From QHXW01 sp963752965 (lineage in GTDB: Bacteria > Acidobacteriota > Terriglobia > Bryobacterales > Bryobacteraceae), in NCBI GenBank assembly GCA_963752965.1, contig CAVWAJ010000006.1, positions 62,001-126,000 on the forward strand: a DNA stretch of 64,000 nt. Direction: 5' to 3'. This document shows, in pieces, positions 43,301-51,530 of this stretch (positions within the stretch are counted from its first letter, which is position 1; each line of letters starts with the position of its first letter). The position numbers and the translations under genes are program-made. Under the pieces are notes generated by a model. That model searched no databases. It was not told the origin of the DNA and saw only the letters and a list, made by a program, of their open reading frames with translations.

Positions 43301-44121
43301 TCGACCATCTCCCGGATCTGCTTGAAATTGAAAACCGGCCCGTCCCGGCACACATACCGATGGCCGATCGCGCAGTGGTTGCACTTGCCGATCCCACATT
43401 GCATCATTCGTTCCAGCGTCGAAATCACGGACTCCTCCTGGAATCCACGCAAGAGCAGATCCTGGACAACGAAGTTGATCATGATCGGCGGGCCGCAGAC
43501 GTAAGCGATCGTGTTTTCCGGCCTCAGCGTTGTCTTCGCGAATAGAATGGGCACTATCCCCACATTGCCGGTCCAGCCGGGCAGGGCGGCGTCCACCGTC
43601 ACGTGGAGTTCGACGCCCTCAGTCGTTTCCCACTCCTTGAGCTCGTCCTTGTAGACCAGATCCTCAGGCGTCCGGGCGCCGTAAAGAATGGTCACATTCC
43701 TGAACTGGTCTCGTTCGTCCATAACGTTGCGGATCAAACTGCGGAGTGGAGGCAGTCCGATGCCGCCAGCCACAAACAGTAAGTTCTTTCCGCGTGCGCC
43801 TCCCACGTCAAAACCGTTGCCGAAGGGGCCGCGTATCCCCACCTCTGCGCCCAGCCCGAGCTGGTGCAATGCATATGTCAGCGTCCCCACACGCCGGATT
43901 GTGGTTTCAAATGCGCCCGGCCGCGTCGGGCTCGATGCGATGCAAAACGGAGCCTCGCCATAGCCGAACACCGAAAGTTCCACAAACTGTCCGGGAAGGA
44001 AACGAAATGCCTCTGAATCTTCCGGCGTGCGGAAACGCAACGCGAACGTCTTGGTGTCAGGCGTCTCGTCTCGCACTGCGTCTATTCGGGCGATACGTGG
44101 AAGGAACACGTCAGAGTTCAT
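43297..44121 (-). CDS. FAD/NAD(P)H-binding gamma subunit (HydG/HyhG, AsrB-like)
   Basis: The protein has 274 residues and is ferredoxin-NADP-reductase-like. The FAD site is LPGQFVELSVFG with FCIASSPTRPGAFE, the NAD(P) site is FVAGGIGLPPLRSLI and VCGPPIMI. The C-terminal [2Fe-2S] motif is MMQCGIGKCNHCAIGHRYVC (four Cys). This is the gamma subunit of bidirectional sulfhydrogenase (group 3b) and anaerobic sulfite reductase. Its presence inside a group 4 operon suggests that NAD(P)H can exchange electrons with the membrane hydrogenase. It overlaps both neighbours. Confidence 0.88.
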   Translation of the reverse strand: MNSDVFLPRIARIDAVRDETPDTKTFALRFRTPEDSEAFRFLPGQFVELSVFGYGEAPFCIASSPTRPGAFETTIRRVGTLTYALHQLGLGAEVGIRGPFGNGFDVGGARGKNLLFVAGGIGLPPLRSLIRNVMDERDQFRNVTILYGARTPEDLVYKDELKEWETTEGVELHVTVDAALPGWTGNVGIVPILFAKTTLRPENTIAYVCGPPIMINFVVQDLLLRGFQEESVISTLERMMQCGIGKCNHCAIGHRYVCRDGPVFNFKQIREMVE

Positions 44122-45163
44122 GCCAAGCCCTCTTCCGGATCGCGGCGACGACCGCGGGCATGTTCGTGGCGCCCAAACATGCCTGGATGCAACGCCCGCA
44201 GCCGACGCACCCTGTCATGCCATCGCGCAAGTAATACTGAGCGCTCACTTTGTGAAAGAAGCGGCGTTTCATCCTCTCCCCGTGTTGCGAGCGGGGATTG
44301 TGTCCCGAGGCCTCCATCGTGAATGATGCGTATTGACACGAGTCCCAGGTGCGGCACCGCGTCCATGTCCCATCGCCGTCCCGGTCCCGTACGCTGAAGC
44401 AGTAACAGGTGGGACAGATAAAACTGCACCCGCCGCACTCCAGGCACCAGTTGCCCATCTTGTCCCATAACGCGTCGTCCACTCTCCTGGTGGAGATACG
44501 CCTCATGGCCGACCCAAAGTGGCACGTCTCCTCCCCAAGACATCGCCTCGCTTCTGTCTCCAGGGTCTTTCGCTGCTGGATCTCATCCTCCGTGGCCGGG
44601 CCGAAAAGGCCCATCGCATCCGACAACGCTGCTTGCCCTTTCTCGCTGCCGATCTCGGCCAGGTACTTCTCCCCCAAGTCCGTCAACTGAACGTCATAGC
44701 CGCTCGTCAGGAACGGGCCCGAGTCGCTGCAAACGCAGAAGCCCAATGTGCAGGGTGTGGTGCACCCGAGGCTGATCACCGTGAGGTTTTCCGCGCGGCG
44801 CAGGTAGGATGCGTCGGACGGCTCCATCTCGAACATCTGCGTCAAGTACGCGATTGCTTTGGTATCGCAGGGACGGACGTTGAACAGGACACGCCGCTTG
44901 TCGTCGTAGATCGGAGCAACCTCTGTTCCTTGCGGGGTGAGCTGGATTTTGACGATCGGCTCGGTCTGCGGCAGCACGAATTGCTTTGGCGGTGAAAGAG
45001 GATTCTCGAAACTCCACAGCACCTGCTCAGGGGAATCGATTCTCGAAAAGACCACCTCCCCGCACGGCCCGGCGGCCGGAGCGATCACCTCTGCCCCTTC
45101 TAACAACTTCGCCAGCCATCCGGCGACGTCGTGCTTTCGAATGGTAAGGACCAGGGACTCCAT
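44111..45163 (-). CDS. Iron-sulfur beta subunit (HydB/HyhB, AsrA-like)
   Basis: The protein has 350 residues from ATG 45163, 1 base after the upstream stop; an in-frame TTG at 45178 is less likely. Two C-terminal [4Fe-4S] motifs are CLECGGCSFICPTCYC and GCVGCGRCIQACLG. An additional Cys-rich stretch (GCTTPCTLGFCVC) lies mid-protein. It is the partner of the gamma subunit in group 3b hydrogenases and AsrAB, relaying electrons from flavin to the next subunit. No group 3b small or large subunit is in the window. Confidence 0.88.
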   Translation of the reverse strand: MESLVLTIRKHDVAGWLAKLLEGAEVIAPAAGPCGEVVFSRIDSPEQVLWSFENPLSPPKQFVLPQTEPIVKIQLTPQGTEVAPIYDDKRRVLFNVRPCDTKAIAYLTQMFEMEPSDASYLRRAENLTVISLGCTTPCTLGFCVCSDSGPFLTSGYDVQLTDLGEKYLAEIGSEKGQAALSDAMGLFGPATEDEIQQRKTLETEARRCLGEETCHFGSAMRRISTRRVDDALWDKMGNWCLECGGCSFICPTCYCFSVRDRDGDGTWTRCRTWDSCQYASFTMEASGHNPRSQHGERMKRRFFHKVSAQYYLRDGMTGCVGCGRCIQACLGATNMPAVVAAIRKRAWHEL

Positions 45164-45164
45164 T

Positions 45165-47075
45165 TCAAGCTCGCTCAACGTTCACTGCCGTGACTCCGTC
45201 TTCACCGAGTACGTTCGACAGGCAATCGCGGAACCCGTAGGGCGCCAGTAGGGCCCCGCGCCGCAGCTCCGTCCGCGGTCGGATCGGAACGGTAGCTTCT
45301 CCATGGGCGGAAGTCAGTTTCACACGCCACCCGGCGCGAACGCCTAGCGCATCCGCATCCTCGCTGTTCATTTCTACGAAACCGCCGGGAAACAGCCTGC
45401 GTGCTGACTGATGGTCGCGGTTCAAGGTTGGAGAAAACGAAACCAGCGTGTCGTCGGCCCAGTCAAACGCGCCGTCCTGCGCCAGCACATAGCGGCGCTC
45501 CGCGGACGTCCCTTCTTGCGTCCCGGCGGCTTGGAGCGCGAATGGGGCCCACTCCGGCTCCTCTACGAAAGACGAACTCCATCCCTCGTCCAATATCCGT
45601 GGTGACAACGCTGCATACCGCGGCACCGCCTGCGCGATTTCGCGAAAAACCTCGCCGACGGAACTCAACGCGGCCCCTGCTTCGAACCGGGCGCAAAGCT
45701 CGGCCAGCACCTTCCAGCCGTCCCGGGCCTCCCCTGGAGGAGCGGCCGTTGCGCGCACTGTCTGGACCCTGCCCTCCATATTCGTGAGGGTTCCTTCGGT
45801 CTCCGCGTAGCTGGCAACCGGTAGCGCGGCGTGTGCGGCTCTCATCGCCGGCGTGACAAACGCGTCCAACACCACCAGGAACTCCAGCCGCTCCATAGCC
45901 GCGCGAGCTTGCTGTCCCGCCGGCAGCGCTGCTGCGGGATCCTCCGCCAGTACAATCAGTCCACTAACGGATTCGAGCATCCTCGCCGCGTCCAGTCCGC
46001 GGCCCGGAGGCGCCGGTTTTCTCCACACCCGCTGCAGGCGCTGTCTAGCTTCGCGGTCATCGATGCGCGCGTAACCAGGCAGCCGATCCGGAGCCACTCC
46101 CATGTCGCACGCTCCGCGTACGTTGCTCCGCGCCAACAGCGGCAGCAATCCGCTGCCCGGCCTGCCCAAATGTCCTGTGATTGCGGCCAGCGAAGCCAAT
46201 GCCGCGGCATTCCTTCGGAGCCGGTCCGCGGGGCCGCCGGTGGGCCCCATCAGGAACACTGCCCGCTCAGCGGCAATCCACTCTGCCGCCGCGCGCATCT
46301 CATCAGTCGTGTTCACATCCGCCAAGTCGCGCCGCAGGGAGTCATAACCTGTACACGAACCCGCTGCCTGTCGGCGTTCCACCAGACCTACGCGAACTGC
46401 CGCTGCCAGCAGATTGTTAAGCGCCTCTCCTTCGCATCCGGGAGCGACCTGTAGAAAGCACGATGCCAACCGGCCCATCTGCGTGCGTGCGCACCCGATG
46501 ACGATCAGCCTGGCGCCCCTCTCGATCGCTCTCATCGCCGACGACGCCGCGCGGGGATGGGTTTTCGCCAAGTTGCCTTCCACCAGCACGATCGTGTCGG
46601 CCGATTCGATGTCCGCCAGGTGGATGGAATGAGAGGAATCGCCGGTGACGTCCCCCACCCCGGCCAGCAGCGGCCGGCACAGTGAGTGGTAGCAGAAATC
46701 GACGTGATTGGTTTCGAGACCCGCCCTCGCCAGTCGGCTGGCCAGGTAGTTCTCCTCGTTGGTAGCTCGCGGCGAGCCGAGCACCCCAATCGGCCTGCCC
46801 GCCTCCATCAGTTCCCGCAGTCTCTCGGCGATATGATCTAGCGCCGCACCCCAGGAAATCGCCTCCTGGTTTCCATTCCGCCTGACCATGGGCCGCAGCG
46901 CCCGGTTGCCCCATAGGGCAGCTTCATGGGCGCTCCACCCTCTGGAGCAGATCTTCCCCCCGGCAACCGGATGAGTCCGGCTCGGTGCCACGCCAACCAG
47001 GCCGCCATCCCTCGCCAGTAGGAAAACTCCACAGCCGCAAGCGCAAAAAGGGCATGTTGTGGGAATGCTCAACAT
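45165..47075 (-). CDS. FdhF-like molybdopterin oxidoreductase with altered active site
   Basis: The protein has 636 residues. An N-terminal [4Fe-4S] site is formed by Cys8, Cys11, Cys15 and Cys43 (CPFCACGCGVF ... KICSRGW), followed by molybdopterin domains and the C-terminal dinucleotide-binding domain (NSEDADALGVRAGWRVKLTS). The overall pattern matches formate dehydrogenase FdhF/FdhA. An ungapped by-eye alignment to E. coli FdhF puts Leu132-Cys133 at the SeCys140-His141 pair and Leu314 at Arg333. Formate oxidation is therefore doubtful. It may act as an electron-conducting NuoG-like subunit or use another substrate. It is the first gene of the operon. Confidence 0.85.
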   Translation of the reverse strand: MLSIPTTCPFCACGCGVFLLARDGGLVGVAPSRTHPVAGGKICSRGWSAHEAALWGNRALRPMVRRNGNQEAISWGAALDHIAERLRELMEAGRPIGVLGSPRATNEENYLASRLARAGLETNHVDFCYHSLCRPLLAGVGDVTGDSSHSIHLADIESADTIVLVEGNLAKTHPRAASSAMRAIERGARLIVIGCARTQMGRLASCFLQVAPGCEGEALNNLLAAAVRVGLVERRQAAGSCTGYDSLRRDLADVNTTDEMRAAAEWIAAERAVFLMGPTGGPADRLRRNAAALASLAAITGHLGRPGSGLLPLLARSNVRGACDMGVAPDRLPGYARIDDREARQRLQRVWRKPAPPGRGLDAARMLESVSGLIVLAEDPAAALPAGQQARAAMERLEFLVVLDAFVTPAMRAAHAALPVASYAETEGTLTNMEGRVQTVRATAAPPGEARDGWKVLAELCARFEAGAALSSVGEVFREIAQAVPRYAALSPRILDEGWSSSFVEEPEWAPFALQAAGTQEGTSAERRYVLAQDGAFDWADDTLVSFSPTLNRDHQSARRLFPGGFVEMNSEDADALGVRAGWRVKLTSAHGEATVPIRPRTELRRGALLAPYGFRDCLSNVLGEDGVTAVNVERA

Positions 47076-47381
47076 CTAGAGCCTCCCCTTCGGACGATCG
47101 ACAGGCAAATCTCGGTCTCGAGCGGAACCGCTGAGGTTCCCACTCGCCATTCAGGGAGGCACTTCAGCGCCGATAAGTTTTCGGCTGCATGGAATCCTCT
47201 TTTACAAAAAAAGAGTATAAGGTCCTTAAAACTGTTGAAGCGGGCTCGATAGGAGCTCGCCTTGGCCAGGATTCCATCTTCGGGCACAGTGTGCACTCTT
47301 TTCCACACCAAGTCAATGGGCATCAACACGGGTGTCAATAAGTCAACAAAGTCCATCCCCGATTTGCCTTTCTACAAAAGC
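47076..47381 (-). promoter_or_regulatory. Probable promoter region of the hydrogenase operon
   Basis: This is the 306-base gap upstream of the first operon gene. On the minus strand TTATACTC (TATACT, ~47210-47215) resembles a -10. Next to it CTCTTTT...AAAAGAG (about 47194-47212) forms a short inverted repeat that could be an operator. No convincing -35 at 17 bases was found. A 95-codon frame here (47069-47356) has no protein features. Confidence 0.35.
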
Positions 47382-47876
47382 TTACGAATGCGCCCCGGGA
47401 GCGACGATACAGTCCTCGCGTCCGTAGACCTCCAGCAATTGCCGGCGCGTGGTCTGCAGCCGTTCGTCAATGAGGCGGCTAAAGCGAGCGAGCAACTGAT
47501 AACCCAGTTCGTGGTCGTGCTCGCATTTTTCGCGCAGGCATCGCGCGTCCAACGCCACGGCGCGGACGGCGTCCATTGCCTTGGCATCGAAGTGCCATCG
47601 ATACGGTGGCACCACCCACGACCAGCCGAGGATATTGCCCTCTTGCAGCGTCTCAATACGCAAGCCGCCGTGATGGGGGGCATAGACTTCCAGCGTCACC
47701 TGCCCCGATCGGATGAGATAAAAGGAATCCGCCTGCTCGCCTTCACGGCAGAGATACTCACCGGGGTGAAACACTCGATTGCTAGCGCACGAGACCAATA
47801 TCGTAATGAGTTTAGACTCCAGACCAGTGAAAAACGGCTGGGTGCTTATCACTTCTTCCATGGTTCCAATGGCCAT
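47382..47876 (-). CDS. Cyclic nucleotide-binding domain protein without HTH
   Basis: The protein has 164 residues. A single cNMP-binding beta-roll occupies ~10-125 (VFHPGEYLCREGEQADSFYLIRSGQVTLEV, LQEGNILGWSWV). It ends with a helix (LLARFSRLIDERLQTTRRQLLEVYG) where Crp/Fnr proteins would continue into a winged helix that is absent here. The canonical cAMP-contacting PxRxAT segment is replaced (VVPPYRWHFDA), so the ligand is uncertain. Such stand-alone domains occur beside group 3b hydrogenase genes, so it is probably a regulatory or structural partner of the beta/gamma subunits. Confidence 0.82.
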   Translation of the reverse strand: MAIGTMEEVISTQPFFTGLESKLITILVSCASNRVFHPGEYLCREGEQADSFYLIRSGQVTLEVYAPHHGGLRIETLQEGNILGWSWVVPPYRWHFDAKAMDAVRAVALDARCLREKCEHDHELGYQLLARFSRLIDERLQTTRRQLLEVYGREDCIVAPGAHS

Positions 47877-47931
47877 AACTTCTCCTTCAACGGATTACCG
47901 ATGCCGGACCTAACAATTCCTCAATTTGCGG

Positions 47932-48189
47932 TTAGGATCCCGCCAACCGCTGGATAGTTTCACGAATCAGTTTCTCAACCACGGGCACAGACGCCCTCCA
48001 GCCGGGTCCATAGCGCCACCGACCGTGCGACAGTCGGCTGCTTCAACCGCGAAGATCATCACCTCCTGCGCAACCGGAAGACCCAGCTTTCTCGCCACGG
48101 CAAGGGTTTCGAACAACCCGATGGAATGAGGAGAAGCTCCGGGCGTCCCCGCAAAATCATTTTCGTGCAGTTGATAGATGGTCCCAGGG
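47932..48189 (-). pseudogene. C-terminal remnant of a second hydrogenase maturation protease
   Basis: On the minus strand one frame reads GTIYQLHENDFAGTPGASPH, then GLFETLAVARKLGLPVAQEV and MIFAVEAADC...GGAMDPA, the C-terminal half of a HyaD/HycI-type protease. A frameshift of one base near 48005 then leads to ASVPVVEKLIRETIQRLAGS and stop TAA 47932-47934. The N-terminal half with the GxGNxLxGDD motif is missing and the upstream sequence is an unrelated HdrC-like start. It is a deletion relic. Confidence 0.65.
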
Positions 48190-48430
48190 CGCTACACTGC
48201 CAGTCTGGACCGTGTCTATCGCTGGCGAATACCCGCTCGAGCAGCCCCGCCCTCAGCATGCCAATGACGCGCCGGGGTGGGTAATCCATTACATCCCCGT
48301 AAGGACAAGTGCCCCCGCACACTCCGCACTGCATGCACGTCAGTACTTTTTCCCCTTCAGGAAACTGAAGGAGATTCTCGAAAGTCACCTCGCAGGTGGG
48401 TTCGTTCGGGCGTATTACCGGACTGGCCAT
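48190..48430 (-). pseudogene. Truncated HdrC-like [4Fe-4S] protein
   Basis: ATG 48430 has Shine-Dalgarno GGAGGGG. The first ~70 residues are a good HdrC/4Fe-4S dicluster start: CMQCGVCGGTCPYGDVMDYP and RRVIGMLRAGLLERVFASD. The second cluster motif expected next (CxxCxxCxxxCP) is lost; after residue ~72 the frame runs into the protease relic and stays open only to 48059. HdrC-like proteins commonly accompany cytosolic hydrogenases as electron carriers. Confidence 0.7.
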
Positions 48431-48821
48431 AGCCCCTCCGGCCCAAACCAGGGTCGCCCCTCCAGCAGCGTGGACCTAAAGCCTCGTGCCGCAGCCGCCG
48501 GCCTGCAGCTTCGGCTCGCGCACTTTCATCCCCGTATAATGTAACGCCAGCTAATCATGTAGTCAATCACATTAATATTTAACTTAATTAACGCGTTATT
48601 GGTGATAAAATCTTACTGGTTGATTGATTTGCGGCGCCCCCAGTAGGCAGGCCGATTCGGAGCATTTTGCGTGGGCTGTGCGCGCACCCGCAATGAATGT
48701 GCGAGCACGAGCCAGTGCTACCGTCACCTGGGCAACCCGCCACGTGTTTGTGGCGGAAACCTTTGCGGTTCGGGGCGGGATTGCCGCGCGATGCCTGACC
48801 TTATGAAAGGAGGAAAACTCA
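48431..48821. promoter_or_regulatory. Divergent AT-rich promoter region between hydrogenase side and citrate synthase
   Basis: It contains TATAAT at 48535-48540, and an AT-rich block 48551-48625 with a possible TTAATT-16-TAAAAT promoter pair pointing right. An imperfect palindrome ATGTAGTCAATCACAT (48557-48572) resembles a Crp/Fnr-type operator. A strong Shine-Dalgarno AAAGGAGG precedes GTG 48822. All of these are by-eye calls. Confidence 0.4.
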
Positions 48822-50147
48822 GTGGAAAACGAAGTCTCAAATGAAGTCCTAAATATAGTGGACAAGCGCACGAACGCTGCTTACGACATCAGGTTTTACA
48901 AAGGAACCGTTCGAGCGATGGATTTCCGGCAAATCAAGACAGGCCCCGAGGACTTCGGGGTCATGAGCTACGATCCCGCGTTCTTGAACACAGCGTCATG
49001 CCAGAGCGCGATCACGTTTATTGACGGCGATAAGGGTATCCTGCGGTATCGCGGCTACCCCATCGAGCAGTTGGCAGAGAAGTGCACGTTTCTCGAAGTC
49101 GCCTATTTGATCCTCTTCGGCGAGCTGCCGACCCCGGCAGAATTGAAGGACTGGGTCGCCAACATAACCCATCACACCATGATCCATGAAACGACGAAGA
49201 AATTCCTGGAGGGTTTCCGTTACGATGCTCATCCGATGGGAATGTTCATCAGCACTGTGGCGGCGCTCTCCACAGTTTACCCGGATGCCAGGAACGTGCT
49301 CGATCCGGAGGTGCGTAAGCTTCAAATCTATCGCCTGGTCGGAAAAGTCCCAACAATCGCAGCGTACTGTTACCGCCACAGCTTCGGTTACCCGTACGTT
49401 TATCCGGACAACGACCTCAGCTATACCGAGAATTTCATGAACATGCTGTGGAAGATGGTAGAGCCGAAGTACCAGGCGAATCCCGTTCTGGCCCGGGCGC
49501 TGGATATCCTGTTTATCCTGCACGCCGACCACGAACAAAACTGTAGCGCCAACGTCATGCGGGCCGTGGGCAGCTCGCAGGCGGATCCATTTGCCTGCAC
49601 TGCCGCCGCCGCCGCGGCGCTCTCCGGTCCCTTACATGGTGGCGCCAATGAAGAAGTGCTGAAGATGCTGGACGAGATCGGATCAAAAGATCGGGTGCCG
49701 GCCTACATTGAGCACGTCAAGGCGGGGCACGGGAAACTGATGGGATTCGGGCACCGGATCTATAAGAACTACGATCCCCGTGCCAGAATCATCAAATGGG
49801 CGGCGGACAAGGTCTTCGAGGTCACCGGCAGAAATCCGAAACTCGATATTGCCCTGGAACTTGAGCGGATCGCGTCGGAGGATGAGTACTTCGTCAAGCG
49901 GAAGCTCTACCCCAACGTAGATTTCTACTCTGGGATTATTTACCAGGCCATGGGCTTCAAGCCCGAGATGTTCACGGTGCTGTTTGCCATTCCACGAACG
50001 GTGGGCTGGCTGGCCCAATGGCAGGAGCTGCTGGAAGATCCGGAGCAGAAGATCGCGCGTCCACGACAAATCTACACTGGCCAGGGCGCGCGGGATTTCG
50101 TCCCGATAGAAAAGCGGAGCGTTGAAGGAGCCCCTTTGACCCGCTAG
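48822..50147 (+). CDS. gltA: Citrate synthase
   Basis: The protein has 441 residues from GTG 48822 (AAAGGAGGAAAA upstream). It condenses oxaloacetate and acetyl-CoA, and in some anaerobes runs in reverse. Catalytic residues are His in ILHADHEQNCSAN, His in MGFGHRIYKNYDPR and Asp in YPNVDFYSGIIY. The length fits the type II (hexameric) class. It is the first gene of a plus-strand central-metabolism cluster, divergent from the hydrogenase locus. Confidence 0.95.
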   Translation: MENEVSNEVLNIVDKRTNAAYDIRFYKGTVRAMDFRQIKTGPEDFGVMSYDPAFLNTASCQSAITFIDGDKGILRYRGYPIEQLAEKCTFLEVAYLILFGELPTPAELKDWVANITHHTMIHETTKKFLEGFRYDAHPMGMFISTVAALSTVYPDARNVLDPEVRKLQIYRLVGKVPTIAAYCYRHSFGYPYVYPDNDLSYTENFMNMLWKMVEPKYQANPVLARALDILFILHADHEQNCSANVMRAVGSSQADPFACTAAAAAALSGPLHGGANEEVLKMLDEIGSKDRVPAYIEHVKAGHGKLMGFGHRIYKNYDPRARIIKWAADKVFEVTGRNPKLDIALELERIASEDEYFVKRKLYPNVDFYSGIIYQAMGFKPEMFTVLFAIPRTVGWLAQWQELLEDPEQKIARPRQIYTGQGARDFVPIEKRSVEGAPLTR

Positions 50148-50173
50148 GGTGCACAGGCCTTCCAGTGCGGCGA

Positions 50174-50203
50174 GCCCCTCCGCGTCGCGGTGCGCGGAGG
50201 GGC
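50174..50203 (+). terminator. Strong hairpin between gltA and icd
   Basis: The arms GCCCCTCCGCG (50174-50184) and CGCGGAGGGGC (50193-50203) pair perfectly over 11 bases with an 8-base loop. They are followed by CGTTT, without a long T-tract. It could be a weak terminator, an attenuator or an mRNA-stability element that separates gltA from icd expression. Confidence 0.6.
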
Positions 50204-50268
50204 CGTTTACCAGCCATCGAGGGTATTGCGTTCCCGTCGGTGGCTCACAGGTCAGCTTCGAGGTGAGC

Positions 50269-51519
50269 ATGGAATCTTACAATAACAATCCTATTCCAGT
50301 GGATGGACAAGCCATCCAGGTTCGAGGCGGCACGCTTAGCGTTCCCGACAACCCGATCATCCCATTCATTGAGGGTGACGGTGTCGGGCCCGATATCTGG
50401 AGAGCCGCACAAACGGTCTTCGATGCGGCCGTCAATCAAGCCTACGGCAAGCGGCGTCACGTAGCCTGGTTCGAGGTGTTCGCGGGCGAGAAAGCCTACG
50501 GCCGGTTCAACGAGTGGCTGCCGCAGGGGACTCTCGACGCCATACGCGAGTTCCATGTCGCGATCAAAGGACCGCTGACCACACCCGTCGGTGGTGGAAT
50601 TCGCAGCTTGAATGTTGCCTTGCGGCAGCTCCTCAACCTTTACGTTTGCCTGCGTCCCGTCCGCTACTATCCCGGTGTTCCTTCACCGATGACACACCCG
50701 GAGCGATTAGACGTCGTGATCTTCCGCGAAAACACCGAAGACGTTTATGCTGGCATCGAGTGGCAAGAGGGGACTCCCGACGCGAAAAAGGTAATCGATT
50801 TCCTGAATCAGGAAATGGGAAAGAATGTTCCTCCCGACTCCGGTATCGGCATCAAACCGATCAGTGTTCGCGGCTCTAAGCGCCTGATCCGGCGCGCCAT
50901 TCAATACGCCATCGAGAACGGCCGGCGCAGCGTGACGCTCGTCCACAAAGGGAACATCATGAAGTTCACCGAGGGCGCGTTTCGCGATTGGGGATATGAG
51001 CTGGTAAAGGAGGAGTTCTGCGATGTTTGTGTCACGGAAGCGGAGGTGGGCGCAGAGGCGCCGACGGGCAAAATCCTGGTCAAGGACCGGATTGCCGACT
51101 CCATGTTCCAGCAGGTGCTCCTAAGACCCGACGAATACGACGTGATTGCCACGCCGAATCTCAATGGCGATTACCTGTCCGATGCCTGCGCTGCCCAGGT
51201 GGGCGGATTGGGGATGGCGCCGAGCGCCAACATTGGCGACGAGCACGGCGTATTCGAAGCCACTCACGGCACAGCCCCGAAATATGCCGACCAGGACGCC
51301 GTTAACCCGTCGAGCTTGATCCTCTGCGGCTCGATGATGTTCCATTTCATAGGTTGGGGACGAGTTTCGCAACTCATCGAAGGTGGTATCGCCGAAACCA
51401 TACGGCAGAAGCGTGTCACCTACGATTTGCATCGCCTCATGGAAGGCGCCGTCAAGCTGAAAACTAGTGAGTTTGCTGCCGCTATCGTCGCCAATATGCC
51501 ACGGGCAGCGGCGGCATGA
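50269..51519 (+). CDS. icd: Isocitrate dehydrogenase (NADP type)
   Basis: The protein has 416 residues from ATG 50269 with GAGGTGAGC; the longer frame from 50149 reads through the hairpin and is rejected. It belongs to the beta-decarboxylating dehydrogenase family. Isocitrate-site Ser/Arg residues lie in GGGIRSLNVALRQ, metal and catalytic sites in FRENTEDVYAGIEW and NLNGDYLSDACAAQVGG, the coenzyme loop in ATHGTAPKYADQD. The class resembles E. coli Icd, hence NADP is likely. In a reversed pathway it would reductively carboxylate 2-oxoglutarate. Confidence 0.93.
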   Translation: MESYNNNPIPVDGQAIQVRGGTLSVPDNPIIPFIEGDGVGPDIWRAAQTVFDAAVNQAYGKRRHVAWFEVFAGEKAYGRFNEWLPQGTLDAIREFHVAIKGPLTTPVGGGIRSLNVALRQLLNLYVCLRPVRYYPGVPSPMTHPERLDVVIFRENTEDVYAGIEWQEGTPDAKKVIDFLNQEMGKNVPPDSGIGIKPISVRGSKRLIRRAIQYAIENGRRSVTLVHKGNIMKFTEGAFRDWGYELVKEEFCDVCVTEAEVGAEAPTGKILVKDRIADSMFQQVLLRPDEYDVIATPNLNGDYLSDACAAQVGGLGMAPSANIGDEHGVFEATHGTAPKYADQDAVNPSSLILCGSMMFHFIGWGRVSQLIEGGIAETIRQKRVTYDLHRLMEGAVKLKTSEFAAAIVANMPRAAAA

Positions 51520-51530
51520 AGGAGGGTCAA

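Noticed and set aside
45165..47075. Selenocysteine formate dehydrogenase
   Set aside because: No in-frame TGA occurs at the active-site position; the codon there is Leu, followed by Cys.
47069..47356. 95-codon minus frame upstream of the FdhF-like gene
   Set aside because: No protein features and it overlaps the likely promoter; no good Shine-Dalgarno.
50149..51519. Longer isocitrate dehydrogenase start
   Set aside because: It would translate through the gltA-icd hairpin; ATG 50269 has a proper ribosome site and matches the family start.
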